Positions 24,387 to 44,486 are shown, numbered from the stretch's first letter. The stretch: 64,000 bases of DNA from an uncultured Caldilinea sp. (GCF_937128415.1 NZ_CAKZMJ010000068.1:139048-203047); one strand, 5' to 3'. Notes: generated from the sequence alone by a model not told the origin. Made by a program: numbers and translations.

Positions 24387-25504
24387 GAGGCATATCTCCA
24401 ACCGGTCGCAAAGCCCATGTTGGCGGCAATCTGGATTTGAGGGGCGATCGACTGATAAAGGATATTGCGGAAGGTGGAAAACGCCATCGTTTGAAGGTCG
24501 GCGATAGCGCTAACTTTGAATAACAAAACGTAATCTTCAAGCAGTCTAGTCGCTTGCGGCGTACGGACGACTACCCGAACAGCTTGATATTGCAATTCGG
24601 CAAATGGATCGAAATATAATCCGGCATCAGGCAAGTTGTCACTTTTGGATGAATTGACCGTCTTAGACGTGGGCAGAAGATTCCAGAGCAAATCATGCGC
24701 CACAAAACGCCAGGGCAAGAAGTGGTCGAGTGAGAAATCGCCCTTCTGCAAAGGCTGACCGGAGTAGATGCAGGTCACATGCGCCACTTGGTCCAGAACG
24801 ATGTTCCAAAATGTGCGGGCCCGTCGCAAATCGCGTTCTTGTGGCTCAAACAATTTCCCGGCAATGTTGGGGACGTTGGGATTATTTTTCTGCAGATAGT
24901 TGACCAAATGCCACAGGCAGAAGCCTGCTAAAATCGTCAGGTGTTGTTGAAGATATGAAAACCAATCTGGGTGAATCTCGATGCCTGGTTGGGGGAGGTT
25001 CACGAAACGGTACAGGCAGGGGGTTTGTGAATCGTGGAAGGCGTTCTCAGCCAGCGTTTTGATGCGACGATTGACTTCCCAATCTCTTGCGCCCCGGAGA
25101 GTTGAGGCAAAAAAAGGACGCAGAAAACGATAGGGGACGAAATTCGCCAAAGAAAGGATCTCCCGTCCGACATCATCCAATTGCGATAGATGCGCCAGCG
25201 CAGTTGTGATGACACGATTGCGAGGGATGTCCATCGGCAAGCCAGCCTGCTCCCCCAACCGTGCCGCTATACTCCCCAGACGATCCTGCTTGCCGAACGA
25301 CAGGCGAAAGTAGTTGGTAGGGTGCCAGACGCTGGCAACCATCCGTGCCAGCAGTATATCGAGAGGGATGATACGCGTCTGCGTCTCACGCACCTGCTCT
25401 AGTATCGCCAGGAACCAGTAGAACTTATAGGAGTTAGTGACTTCATCGAAACTGGCTGCCAGCGCAGAGACGGGTAAGACGGATGACGAAGGCAGCGGAA
25501 TCAT
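24383..25504 (-). CDS. HNH endonuclease-domain protein
   Basis: A 373-residue protein with a C-terminal-half HNH nuclease motif: Cys in 'CIYSGQPL', Asp260-His261 in 'SLDHFLPW', and the Asn-containing 'NLLPTSKTVNSSKSD', a complete H-N-N type core. The N-terminal 230 residues ('NSYKFYWFLAILE', 'NYFRLSFGKQD') are helical and conserved-looking but I cannot name the domain. It probably cleaves DNA or RNA under control of its N-terminal part or partners. It is coupled to the methyltransferase-HIT gene downstream (4-nt overlap), and 6 nt upstream lies the stop of a truncated reading frame. GC is locally low (27 of 60 bases at 24841-24900 against 38 of 60 at 23221-23280 in the flanking permease). Confidence 0.8.
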   Translation of the reverse strand: MIPLPSSSVLPVSALAASFDEVTNSYKFYWFLAILEQVRETQTRIIPLDILLARMVASVWHPTNYFRLSFGKQDRLGSIAARLGEQAGLPMDIPRNRVITTALAHLSQLDDVGREILSLANFVPYRFLRPFFASTLRGARDWEVNRRIKTLAENAFHDSQTPCLYRFVNLPQPGIEIHPDWFSYLQQHLTILAGFCLWHLVNYLQKNNPNVPNIAGKLFEPQERDLRRARTFWNIVLDQVAHVTCIYSGQPLQKGDFSLDHFLPWRFVAHDLLWNLLPTSKTVNSSKSDNLPDAGLYFDPFAELQYQAVRVVVRTPQATRLLEDYVLLFKVSAIADLQTMAFSTFRNILYQSIAPQIQIAANMGFATGWRYAS

Positions 25505-25510
25505 GGCACG

Positions 25511-25636
25511 TCACCCCCAAAACACCGGATCGTCACGCAATTCCGGCATATTCTCCCGCACCCATTGTAGACAGCGCAGATCGCTCACCAATCGACCGAT
25601 ATCGTCGTGAAACTGACCGGACACATTTAGACGGCT
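25511..25636 (-). pseudogene. Remnant: last 41 codons of a lost third cassette gene
   Basis: An open stretch of 41 codons with no start, bounded upstream by an in-frame stop at 25637. The translation has normal protein character (an 'FHDDIGRLVSDLR' amphipathic segment, then 'WVRENMPELRDDPVFWG') and ends 6 nt before the nuclease gene, the spacing of an operon partner. I infer it is the 3' end of a deleted gene. It could instead be a short unrecognised peptide or chance. Confidence 0.4.
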
Positions 25637-25746
25637 TCAATGTTTTCGCAGCGATTTAGTGGCGAGCATTGTACCCAGATAACAAAAAACACAAAAGTCA
25701 GCCGAGGGTGTATGGTCAGCCAGCAGCGGACCTGCGAGGGTTTGAC

Positions 25747-25765
25747 GTTACGGAGACTTTAACGT
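25747..25765. repeat. Right copy of 19-bp direct repeat flanking the HIT/HNH cassette
   Basis: GTTACGGAGACTTTAACGT covers the last codons and stop (TLKSP-stop on the minus strand) of the SPFH gene. The left copy at 23455 would also read TLKSP-stop on the minus strand, consistent with duplication of this gene end when the cassette entered. Confidence 0.75.
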
Positions 25766-26773
25766 GCGCATCACTTCTTCCGTCAACGGCAGATCGTGCA
25801 TTGCGCTCAGGTCGAGCGGAGACGGAGTCGATTTCGGTTGACCGGTCTCATCCGATGACATTTTATGCGTCTTGTCGGGCTCTCTTTGCGTTGGGGCGTC
25901 GGGAACTCGCTGGCGAACGCCAGGCTTTCCATCTTGGATATGCATTTCGGGCTGTACGAAGCCGCTGGCAAAGATCGCGCGCAGATCTGCTGACGGGTTC
26001 TGAATCACGTTGAGCAGTTGAACGAGACCCGCCTCGGACATATTGGTGGCGTTGCGCACCCTTGCGATGAAGTCCGACATGGCGGTGCTGTTGAAGTCGC
26101 TGGCGATCAAGTCCATGTAGGCTTCGACGATCACATCGGGCAGTTGCAGTCCGTAAATCACAAAGGGCGCGTTCGTCGCAAGCATGACGCCATGCTCCGC
26201 CAACATCGTACGCGCCCTTTCCTCAACACGCCGTTTCAGTTCGATTCCCTGTCGACCGACGAAGGGGCTGAACAACCCTGCAACGTCTACACGGCTCGGC
26301 GTAGTTCCCTTGTCGGCGCCTCCACCCCCTTGTGGATTCTGCGGCGCAGATTTTTGCGCCGATTGCTCCGCCGAAGGGGCGAGCTCTGCAATGACCTCTT
26401 GAAAAATTTGTTTAAAAATATTGACCTGTTGTTCTCGGCGTTCATCCTCAAGGTAGTACAGCTCATCGCGGTGCATTCGCCTCGGATCGAGCCGGTAAGT
26501 GTACCGCAAATTGACGACGACCGGCAGCCCGCCGTGGGTGAACACGTTGGGCACGGCAAGCTTTCCTTCACTCTGCCGCACTTTGATCTGCGCCTTTTCC
26601 TCCTCAAATGGCATCAACAGATGAGGCCCCGGTTCGAGGATGCGTGCATAACGGTCCATCCAGTTTGTGATTGCGACATAGCCTTCGGGCACGGTTTTAA
26701 AGCTTTTCATCAACCAGACGACGACAAGCAGCACGATTATGAGCAACAGGATCAGGGTGATAATTTCCGTCAT
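25748..26773 (-). CDS. SPFH/band-7 domain membrane protein
   Basis: A 341-residue membrane-anchored scaffold of the stomatin/prohibitin type. Residues 3-22 form a single hydrophobic helix, followed directly by the SPFH domain ('FKTVPEGYVAITNWMDRYARILEPGPHLLMPF'-like opening, then 'VVVNLRYTYRLDP'). A low-complexity insertion (about residues 137-160, rich in Ser/Gln/Gly) splits the domain, then a helical segment 'IELKRRVEERARTML' follows. The last 70 residues are polar and probably disordered. The start at 26773 has AGAGGAGAT 7 nt upstream. It is the final gene of the signalling operon, 37 nt after the AAA ATPase, and may anchor that system at the membrane. No protease partner of the NfeD type is adjacent. 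Confidence 0.85.
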   Translation of the reverse strand: MTEIITLILLLIIVLLVVVWLMKSFKTVPEGYVAITNWMDRYARILEPGPHLLMPFEEEKAQIKVRQSEGKLAVPNVFTHGGLPVVVNLRYTYRLDPRRMHRDELYYLEDERREQQVNIFKQIFQEVIAELAPSAEQSAQKSAPQNPQGGGGADKGTTPSRVDVAGLFSPFVGRQGIELKRRVEERARTMLAEHGVMLATNAPFVIYGLQLPDVIVEAYMDLIASDFNSTAMSDFIARVRNATNMSEAGLVQLLNVIQNPSADLRAIFASGFVQPEMHIQDGKPGVRQRVPDAPTQREPDKTHKMSSDETGQPKSTPSPLDLSAMHDLPLTEEVMRTLKSP

Positions 26774-26810
26774 GATTATCTCCTCTTTTGCAAATAAAGG
26801 CTGCACGCCT

Positions 26811-27815
26811 CTACCCCATCTCGATCCCCTTGACAAACTCCTGAAACACCTCGGAGAAAAGTTCTCCCCCTGAGCCGGGTCGCACCAATCCCCTTCTTTG
26901 CAGAAATTCCACCATGCTCAGGTCGAGCGAGGCGCCTCGCACCAGGCGAGACAATGCGAACTGTTCCTCGGTGTGCAGATGCTCCCAGATATGTTTGCAC
27001 GCCGCTGCAACCTCAGGATCGGTTTCGGCGAGCCTGAGGATCTTGAGAACTGAAACGTTGCTGAAGTGCGGATGCATCGCCATGAACATGGATTTGAGAA
27101 GGCCGCTATGCCCTCCGCTGAGTTTGTACAGCCGATCTTTTTCAAGGTCCGAAAGCGTCACACGCCTCTTTGTGCATAGGGCATCGATCATGGCGTATGC
27201 ATCTTCTTTCGTGTAAGGCCCAAGCGCATAGATGTCGTTGCGCACGATTTCAAACAGGCGGCTTTTGGCGAAAGGCTGTCGCCCCACGATCACCTGCGGC
27301 ATGCGATGCATGACCAGCACATAGGCCAGATTGCCGGTGGTGCGATGGTCATCGCGCAGGACGCGCAGTGCCTCGAAAAGCGTGGGCGGCTGCGCTCGGA
27401 TCAGCTGCTCAAATTCGTCGAGGATGAAGACGATGCGTTGATTCCGGCGTTTACAGTGCAGATCGAGTGTATTGCGCAGCGCATCGAACTCAACGCCGCC
27501 TCGGCTGTCGAGATGGGGAAGGTCCAGGCTGCGCGCAAGTGCAGATAATAAGGAGCGATAGACGCTCTCCGGAGAATCTGTATCTTTTTCACACGGAACG
27601 CGAACGATGTGTGTCCTTTTGTCGATGAATTCGGAATAGAGAACCTGAACCTCTGGATGCTCCAGAAAAGTGAGCAGGTTGGACTTGCCCACGCCGGCAA
27701 GCCCCACCAGGCACATCGAGCGGCCTTCCTGGGTCACCCGAAACACCTGCTGCACAATTTCTTGCCGATAGGTGGGCGGATAACGCTCATGAATTAGAGT
27801 CATAGCTCTCTTCAT
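26811..27815 (-). CDS. AAA/STAND-like ATPase
   Basis: A 334-residue P-loop NTPase. Walker A is GLAGVGKS (38-45) and Walker B is 'VFILDEFEQL' (around 128-133), with a sensor-like 'YVLVMHR' strand after it. The C-terminal third ('EEQFALSRLVRG', 'VEFLQRRGLV') resembles a winged helix, as in ORC/Cdc6-like and STAND ATPases. It has no effector domain of its own, so it probably acts as a nucleotide-driven switch for its operon partners. It begins 6 nt after the receiver-kinase fusion and precedes the SPFH gene by 37 nt. An alternative start is Met5 (27803). I cannot place it in a named family. Confidence 0.8.
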   Translation of the reverse strand: MKRAMTLIHERYPPTYRQEIVQQVFRVTQEGRSMCLVGLAGVGKSNLLTFLEHPEVQVLYSEFIDKRTHIVRVPCEKDTDSPESVYRSLLSALARSLDLPHLDSRGGVEFDALRNTLDLHCKRRNQRIVFILDEFEQLIRAQPPTLFEALRVLRDDHRTTGNLAYVLVMHRMPQVIVGRQPFAKSRLFEIVRNDIYALGPYTKEDAYAMIDALCTKRRVTLSDLEKDRLYKLSGGHSGLLKSMFMAMHPHFSNVSVLKILRLAETDPEVAAACKHIWEHLHTEEQFALSRLVRGASLDLSMVEFLQRRGLVRPGSGGELFSEVFQEFVKGIEMG

Positions 27816-27821
27816 CCATTT

Positions 27822-29432
27822 TCAGCGTCGTCCGGCTGGCTGGACGGCGTCGATCTGCGCCGAGAGCGCCGATGCATACAGCCATGCGCGCTCGCGTTGG
27901 ATCATCTGCTCCTGCAAACCGCGCGCACGCGGTCGCATCCCGGCGACGAACAGGGCGTCACAGAGCAATCCCCACAGATAATCGGGCAGTTGGTTCTGAC
28001 GATTCGTTGTTTCAAAGGCCAGTTTGCGCAGTGCGCGCACGAACTTTAGCGCTTTATCCGCTTCCCAGCTCAACCCCGGCGGCTCATCGGCGGCGTCGAA
28101 ATCTATCAGGGATTGCGTCAGCGTCAAAAAATCTTGAGAGGAAACGGTGGATGGCAGCAGCCGCGTCACCACATCGATCTCCAGCTCGCAAAAGTCAGCA
28201 TATGCGGGGCCCGGGCCGGTGCGCTCAAAATCAATGAGCCAGAGATGATCGCCGTCCGTAAACAGATTGTCGGCGTGAAAATCGCCATGAACAATCCACC
28301 GCGCTCCCCTCCAGTTGGACAATTCATTCATCCTGTCATGGATTCTTTGCAAAAGCTGGGGTGGCTCAGCCGACAAGCCCACCGGATGCTCGCGTAGCCT
28401 GGCAAGCTGCTTGTTTAGCCCGAGAAGTTTGTCATACGCTTCAAAAATCGTGCAAGTGGTCGTTGTAAATCTTGGAAAAGCCTGTCTCCACAGGTCTCGC
28501 CAAAAACGAATCGGCTTCAGCAGGCGATCGATGTCTTGCTCGGCGGCGTAAAAGCTCCGAAATGCCTGCAGATGTTTCACATCGCCTTCGCCAAGAAAAC
28601 TGTAGACGGAAGCACCCGCATCCCAAAAGAAGGCGGTCGTCTCAAGCCGAGTATGGAACTGCCCTAGCGCACGAGAGGCGATGTATTTCTTGTAATTCTT
28701 TGATTCATGCGCAACGCGATGGGCTTTGGCAATTTTCACCACTTTCTGGGCTTTTCCCTGATGAATGCGTGCTCGCAGCACCAGAGAACGCCCTCGCGAC
28801 GCCGGCATGGCCGATGAAGTCAGCTTCCCTTCGATCGGGTACACCCACACGCGACGCCTGTCTTCAAAAAGCTGTGCGATCAGATCATCGAGCAAGGAAG
28901 TCGGCGCCCATCGCCGGAAAAGTCGGCGCACTGTCCGCTCCCGGCTCCATAGCTTGGGCTGCCAAAACACCTGGAGACGTCTTCTTGCCGCGCAGGACTG
29001 GGTCGCTAACTTTTCCACTTCGTTTCTAAGCACATCCGGCGAGTCATCTTTATTCACCCACCTGGCGCCGCACTCAGCGATAGCGCGATCTACAGTCGGA
29101 TTGAGGTAGCCGGAATAAACGATCAGTCCGACGTTTTTCCCCAGGCTGCGCAGCCGACGCAGCAGCTCCAGCCCTGAAATATCGCTCGTGTCATGGTCGT
29201 CGTCGAGGCGCAGATCGACGATGATGACGTGCGGCCGCGTCTTTTGGGCAAGGCGCAGCGCGTCTTTGCGCAATGCATCGCCGGCGCCCTCGGCGACGAC
29301 CACGCTATATCCTTCAGCCTCGAAAGCGCGGAGCAAATCGCGACGCGTCTGCCCTCGATTGTCTACAATTAAAAGGCGCGCCTGTGAGAAAGAGGTTTCG
29401 AGGGTTTTTCCATGGCTTGCAACTTCAGGCAT
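27822..29432 (-). CDS. Response-regulator receiver fused to APH-like kinase domain
   Basis: A 536-residue protein with an unusual combination. Residues 19-145 are a CheY-like receiver (Asp24, phospho-acceptor Asp73 in 'VIIVDLRLDD', Lys in 'WVNKDDSP'). The middle (about 165-320) is helical. The C-terminal half is an aminoglycoside-phosphotransferase/choline-kinase-like fold with the Brenner motif HGDFHADN (382-389, catalytic Asp384) and the metal-binding Asp in 'LIDFERTG' (about 402). The ATG at 29432 has AAGGAGG at ideal spacing; longer versions start at TTG without one. The receiver makes it a likely output of the adjacent histidine kinases, with a small molecule or protein phosphorylated in response. 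The nearest published comparison I know is the ternary-complex-associated domains of NTP-dependent conflict systems; membership is unproven. Confidence 0.83.
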   Translation of the reverse strand: MPEVASHGKTLETSFSQARLLIVDNRGQTRRDLLRAFEAEGYSVVVAEGAGDALRKDALRLAQKTRPHVIIVDLRLDDDHDTSDISGLELLRRLRSLGKNVGLIVYSGYLNPTVDRAIAECGARWVNKDDSPDVLRNEVEKLATQSCAARRRLQVFWQPKLWSRERTVRRLFRRWAPTSLLDDLIAQLFEDRRRVWVYPIEGKLTSSAMPASRGRSLVLRARIHQGKAQKVVKIAKAHRVAHESKNYKKYIASRALGQFHTRLETTAFFWDAGASVYSFLGEGDVKHLQAFRSFYAAEQDIDRLLKPIRFWRDLWRQAFPRFTTTTCTIFEAYDKLLGLNKQLARLREHPVGLSAEPPQLLQRIHDRMNELSNWRGARWIVHGDFHADNLFTDGDHLWLIDFERTGPGPAYADFCELEIDVVTRLLPSTVSSQDFLTLTQSLIDFDAADEPPGLSWEADKALKFVRALRKLAFETTNRQNQLPDYLWGLLCDALFVAGMRPRARGLQEQMIQRERAWLYASALSAQIDAVQPAGRR

Positions 29433-29489
29433 TGGATCCTCCTTCTCAGACAGCGACCAGGGGTTCAATTCAACGCTCTTTCCAGGCGG

Positions 29490-32864
<3,375 letters not shown>

Positions 32865-32868
32865 CAAC

Positions 32869-33309
32869 TCACCCTCGCGTGAGCGCGCAGACCTTCTCGA
32901 TCACCTCTTCGATATCAAAAGGTTTCTCAAAAACCGCCTGGGCCTCATAGTGCTCGTCAGGATCGGCGGTTGCGGAAAGCATCACCACTGGCGCCGTGCG
33001 CGGTGTGCCCGAACCGTTGACGCCTTCATATTCGCCGCGGCGCAGCTTGATCAAAAATTCCTTGCCGGTCTCCTGCCAGTTGACGCCGGAATAGTGCACG
33101 TTGCGCACGACGCTTCTATCATCCACCCCTGGACTCTGAGGATGGATCATTATGTCCACAATCAACAGGTCGAAGCGCTCCTGGCCCAGCCGTCTGGGGA
33201 TCTCCTGCGCAGCGGAGAGCACCACCTCATATCCCTGCTCCTCCAGCGCCTCCGCCAGCGGCTTCATGCTTTCGTAGTCGTCGTCGAACAGTAAAATTCG
33301 CTTCTGCAT
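32869..33309 (-). CDS. Stand-alone response regulator receiver
   Basis: A 146-residue receiver-only protein. The acidic cluster 'FDDD' follows the first strand, the phospho-acceptor is the Asp of 'LLIVDIMIHP', and the closing Lys lies in 'VFEKPFD'. The loop after the phospho-site is longer than usual (about 40 extra residues, 'SPGVDDRSVVRNVHYSGVNW'), which may be a partner-specific surface. There is no DNA-binding output domain, so it should relay phosphate or act by binding. The start at 33309 (MQKRILL) looks natural; a GTG at 33348 overlapping the upstream stop (GTGA) with AGGAG before it is an equally placed alternative. It sits between two histidine kinases. Confidence 0.88.
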   Translation of the reverse strand: MQKRILLFDDDYESMKPLAEALEEQGYEVVLSAAQEIPRRLGQERFDLLIVDIMIHPQSPGVDDRSVVRNVHYSGVNWQETGKEFLIKLRRGEYEGVNGSGTPRTAPVVMLSATADPDEHYEAQAVFEKPFDIEEVIEKVCALTRG

Positions 33310-33344
33310 CGCCTTCCTCGCAGCAAACGCCTCTCCCCTCGCTT

Positions 33345-35258
<1,914 letters not shown>

Positions 35259-35347
35259 GCATGCTCCTCACCCGATTCCACGGGCAACCGCTTCAGGCGC
35301 GTCGGGTGTACGCCATCCACATTCGATCAGAAAGGGCAGTTTTTTGT

Positions 35348-35376
35348 AGTGTAAAACGAAATGTCCGGCAAGTCAA
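35348..35376 (-). promoter_or_regulatory. Promoter of the six-gene signalling operon
   Basis: On the minus strand TTGACT (35371-35376), a 17-nt spacer and TACACT (35348-35353); 5 of 6 and 4 of 6 matches to consensus. The leader to the kinase ATG is about 80 nt. The rest of the gap 35259-35543 holds nothing else I recognise. Confidence 0.7.
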
Positions 35377-35543
35377 TCACTTTTTATGTAAGCTTATTGC
35401 AAGGTTCGCCGAGGAATCGGGCGATGCACGTCCTCCGCTCCCTCTGAATCCGTTTCCGAATCCGTCGCCGCCTCCTTGGATTGACGCCGATCCGGCCCTG
35501 CTCTATACTATCTGCACAAACTTTCAGAACAGCGAGAACAGGC

Positions 35544-36134
<591 letters not shown>

Positions 36135-36145
36135 CCGAGAAGCCT

Positions 36146-36679
36146 ATGACGCCGACATCAGAACTCGCCACCTACCGCCGCATGTTTGACGCGATGGTGA
36201 ATGACATCGAGCTGCTGCTCGAGGACTTGCCGGCCGAGGCGCTGCTCTGGAAGCCTTTCGAGCATAGCCCCTGGCGCGGCCCTGCAGGCAGCCTGGGCTG
36301 GCTGATCGCTCACGCCATCTCCTCAACCTACTACCTGCTGCGCCGCGCCGAGTGGATGATGGGACGCCTGGACTGGAGCGCCGTGGACGGCGACGAAGGC
36401 GGCGAGGAGTTCGGCCCGGCGAACCATGACCCCGCCTATTTGCTTGCCCGCGCCCGACGCATGCAGCTCTATGTTCATCAATTTCTCGACGGTCTCTCTC
36501 CGCAAGACCTGGAGGCGAGCCGCCCCCACCCGCTCGAGCCGGGACGCGTTCTGACCGCCCGTTACGACATCCAGCACGCCTTCGAGCACATGAGCAGGCA
36601 TATCGGCCACGCCGAGCTGACGAGGCAGCTGTGGGCGCTGAAGGCGGCGCCTCCCGAAAACGATTCCTCTCTACAATAA
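36146..36679 (+). CDS. DinB-like four-helix protein
   Basis: A 177-residue protein of the DinB/YfiT superfamily, putative metal-dependent transferases or hydrolases with a four-helix bundle. The three-His metal site appears as His56 in 'LGWLIAHAIS' and two His in 'FEHMSRHIGHAELTRQLW' near the C terminus, in the usual order. Some relatives are thiol S-transferases; nothing here identifies the thiol or substrate. It follows the cyclodeaminase-like gene closely. The C terminus is polar and short. Confidence 0.75.
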   Translation: MTPTSELATYRRMFDAMVNDIELLLEDLPAEALLWKPFEHSPWRGPAGSLGWLIAHAISSTYYLLRRAEWMMGRLDWSAVDGDEGGEEFGPANHDPAYLLARARRMQLYVHQFLDGLSPQDLEASRPHPLEPGRVLTARYDIQHAFEHMSRHIGHAELTRQLWALKAAPPENDSSLQ

Positions 36680-36931
36680 TGGCCCATTTTGCGCTGCAAC
36701 ACCTTCAGTGCTATAGTTATTGGCTCAACGCGGTGAATGTTCTGTTCAACATGTTCCGCACTCTATCCTTCAAAGCAGAAGGTTTCTCGTCGCCGACGAC
36801 AGATTTTGGGACAGGACGCCCACTCCTGAACCAGAAATTGCGTCAAGAGGCGCCATCGATGCATGAGCGCCGATGCACACGAAACAATTAGCAAGAACGC
36901 AAGCGAATTGTCGACGATGAGAGGAACGACT

Positions 36932-41587
<4,656 letters not shown>

Positions 41588-41680
41588 AGGCGACCGAGTT
41601 CAAGATGACGAGACCAGACGTAAAGAAGAAGCATTCTTGCAGGTTGGATGGACGAAACGCCGACATAGCATTCGGTTCAC

Positions 41681-41706
41681 AACGATGCTGTTGAACGATG
41701 CTGTTG
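41681..41706 (+). repeat. Exact 13-bp tandem repeat before the toxin-antitoxin pair
   Basis: AACGATGCTGTTG occurs twice head to tail (41681-41693, 41694-41706), 23 nt before the first gene of the pair. The position suits an autoregulatory operator, though no palindrome is present. Confidence 0.6.
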
Positions 41707-41729
41707 AAAGAGAAAAATAAGGAGGCTCT

Positions 41730-42002
41730 ATGGATCTGCAGAGTCTGATCGCTGACATACATGCACTGGAACAACAACTGCTAGAATTCGAGAGAAAATA
41801 CGGCGTGCGTTCAGAAACCATGTACGCAGCCTACGTGGCTGGCGAAGAGCCAGAGGATGATGCCTGGGTGTTAGACTTTGGTGAATGGGCCAGCGTGTAT
41901 AAGCTCTGGCTACGTCGCCAAGCCGAGTACCGAAATGAGATCCAACGAAAGCAACAGTCGCACAATAGTTTGCATGGACTTATACACGTAGCCCCCGCAT
42001 GA
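41730..42002 (+). CDS. Small protein, probable TumA-type antitoxin
   Basis: A 90-residue, Glu/Gln-rich helical protein with AAGGAGG immediately upstream. The first 30 residues can form a coiled coil ('LIADIHALEQQLLEFERKYG'); a middle acidic segment ('GEEPEDDAW') and a second helix follow. It overlaps the next gene by 4 nt (ATGA), the classical antitoxin-first toxin-antitoxin layout, and the pair is lower in GC than gltB and leuC on either side. I assign it as antitoxin from position and from the identity of the partner, not from a sequence motif of its own. Confidence 0.6.
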   Translation: MDLQSLIADIHALEQQLLEFERKYGVRSETMYAAYVAGEEPEDDAWVLDFGEWASVYKLWLRRQAEYRNEIQRKQQSHNSLHGLIHVAPA

Positions 42003-42454
42003 TAGACAATCCGCTGCGCTCCGATGCTGACTATGAATTTTTCATTTACTCGATTGCCGAGTCTTTCCAGTCTATCGCGCGATCTACACTTACCTTTGTT
42101 CGACAAGGCGCCACTTTAGCGCGAGTTGCAGGCGAGTTACATTTTGCGGATGGGTACCGGATTGTAGTGCGCGAGCGAATCGTTTATGACAGATTGCCAG
42201 CTCAGATCGACTGGTATGGATATGAAGTGTGGCGTCATGGCGAAAAACTTTTTTGGTATGACTCACAACCTCATCCACACGAACCGACATTGCAAAGCAC
42301 GCATCCTCATCATAAACATGTGCCGCCGGATATAAAACACAATCGAATTCCAGCGCCAGAAATGAGCTTTGTAAGACCCAATCTACCTGTGGTCATTAAA
42401 GAAGTTGAAGCATTGATTCGATTTCAGGATAATAAGAGTAACTTAGAAATCTGA
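41999..42454 (+). CDS. TumE-family (DUF6516) putative toxin
   Basis: A 151-residue protein resembling the DUF6516/TumE toxin family. The early strand pattern 'GATLARVAGELHFADGYRIVVRERIVYD' and the C-terminal conserved block with His pairs and 'HNRIPAPEMSFVRPNLP' are the family's usual signature. The biochemical target is not known to me. It is translationally coupled to the 90-residue gene upstream and separated by 18 nt from leuC. The AT-rich composition and insertion between unrelated housekeeping genes point to horizontal gain. Confidence 0.65.
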   Translation: MIDNPLRSDADYEFFIYSIAESFQSIARSTLTFVRQGATLARVAGELHFADGYRIVVRERIVYDRLPAQIDWYGYEVWRHGEKLFWYDSQPHPHEPTLQSTHPHHKHVPPDIKHNRIPAPEMSFVRPNLPVVIKEVEALIRFQDNKSNLEI

Positions 42455-42472
42455 AGGCAGTGGAGAAGCCGA

Positions 42473-43876
<1,404 letters not shown>

Positions 43877-43892
43877 TTGAGGAATTCATCAT

Positions 43893-44486
43893 ATGCAACC
43901 CTTTACGACCTTGACATCGACGGCTGCGCCGCTGCGCATGGAAAATGTGGACACCGACCAGATCATCCCGGCCCAATACCTGACCGCGGTCACCAAGGAG
44001 GGGATGGGCAAGGGGCTGTTCTCCTGGATTCGATACAATCCCGACGGCACGCCGAAGCCGGACTTCGTCCTCAACAAGCCCGAGTATCAGGGCGCGCAGA
44101 TTCTGATCGCCGGACGCAACTTCGGCAGCGGGTCGAGCCGCGAGCACGCCGTCTGGGCGCTCACGGACTACGGCTTCCGCTGCGTCATCTCGCCGGGCTT
44201 CGCCGACATCTTCTACAACAACAGCCTGAAGAACGGGCTGCTGCCGATCGTGCTGCCCGAAGAGGTGGTCAACCTGCTCTGGGACCTGGTGGAGGAAGAG
44301 CCGGAGACGCTGCTCCACATCGACCTGCGCAGCCAGACGGTCACATTGCCCGACGGCCAACAGCACAGCTTCGCCATCGATCCGTTCCGCAAGCTCTGCC
44401 TGCTCGAGGGCGTCGACGATCTGGGCTATCTGCTCTCCAAGGAAGAAGCCATCGCCGCCTACGAAGCGCGGCCCCGCTGGACGTAA
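43893..44486 (+). CDS. leuD: 3-isopropylmalate dehydratase small subunit
   Basis: The swivelling partner of LeuC that completes the active site, 197 residues. Marks are 'MENVDTDQIIPAQYLTAV' near the N terminus and 'GRNFGSGSSREHAVWAL' in the middle, which binds the substrate carboxylates, followed by 'CVISPGFADIFYNNSLKNGLLPIVL'. The start has TGAGGA upstream. No other leucine gene is within the window. A hairpin 16 nt after the stop probably ends the transcript. Confidence 0.97.
   Translation: MQPFTTLTSTAAPLRMENVDTDQIIPAQYLTAVTKEGMGKGLFSWIRYNPDGTPKPDFVLNKPEYQGAQILIAGRNFGSGSSREHAVWALTDYGFRCVISPGFADIFYNNSLKNGLLPIVLPEEVVNLLWDLVEEEPETLLHIDLRSQTVTLPDGQQHSFAIDPFRKLCLLEGVDDLGYLLSKEEAIAAYEARPRWT

Noticed and set aside
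23455..25765. Insertion sequence or integrase for the HIT/HNH cassette
   Set aside because: No recombinase or transposase frame and no terminal inverted repeats are present; only the direct repeat is supported.
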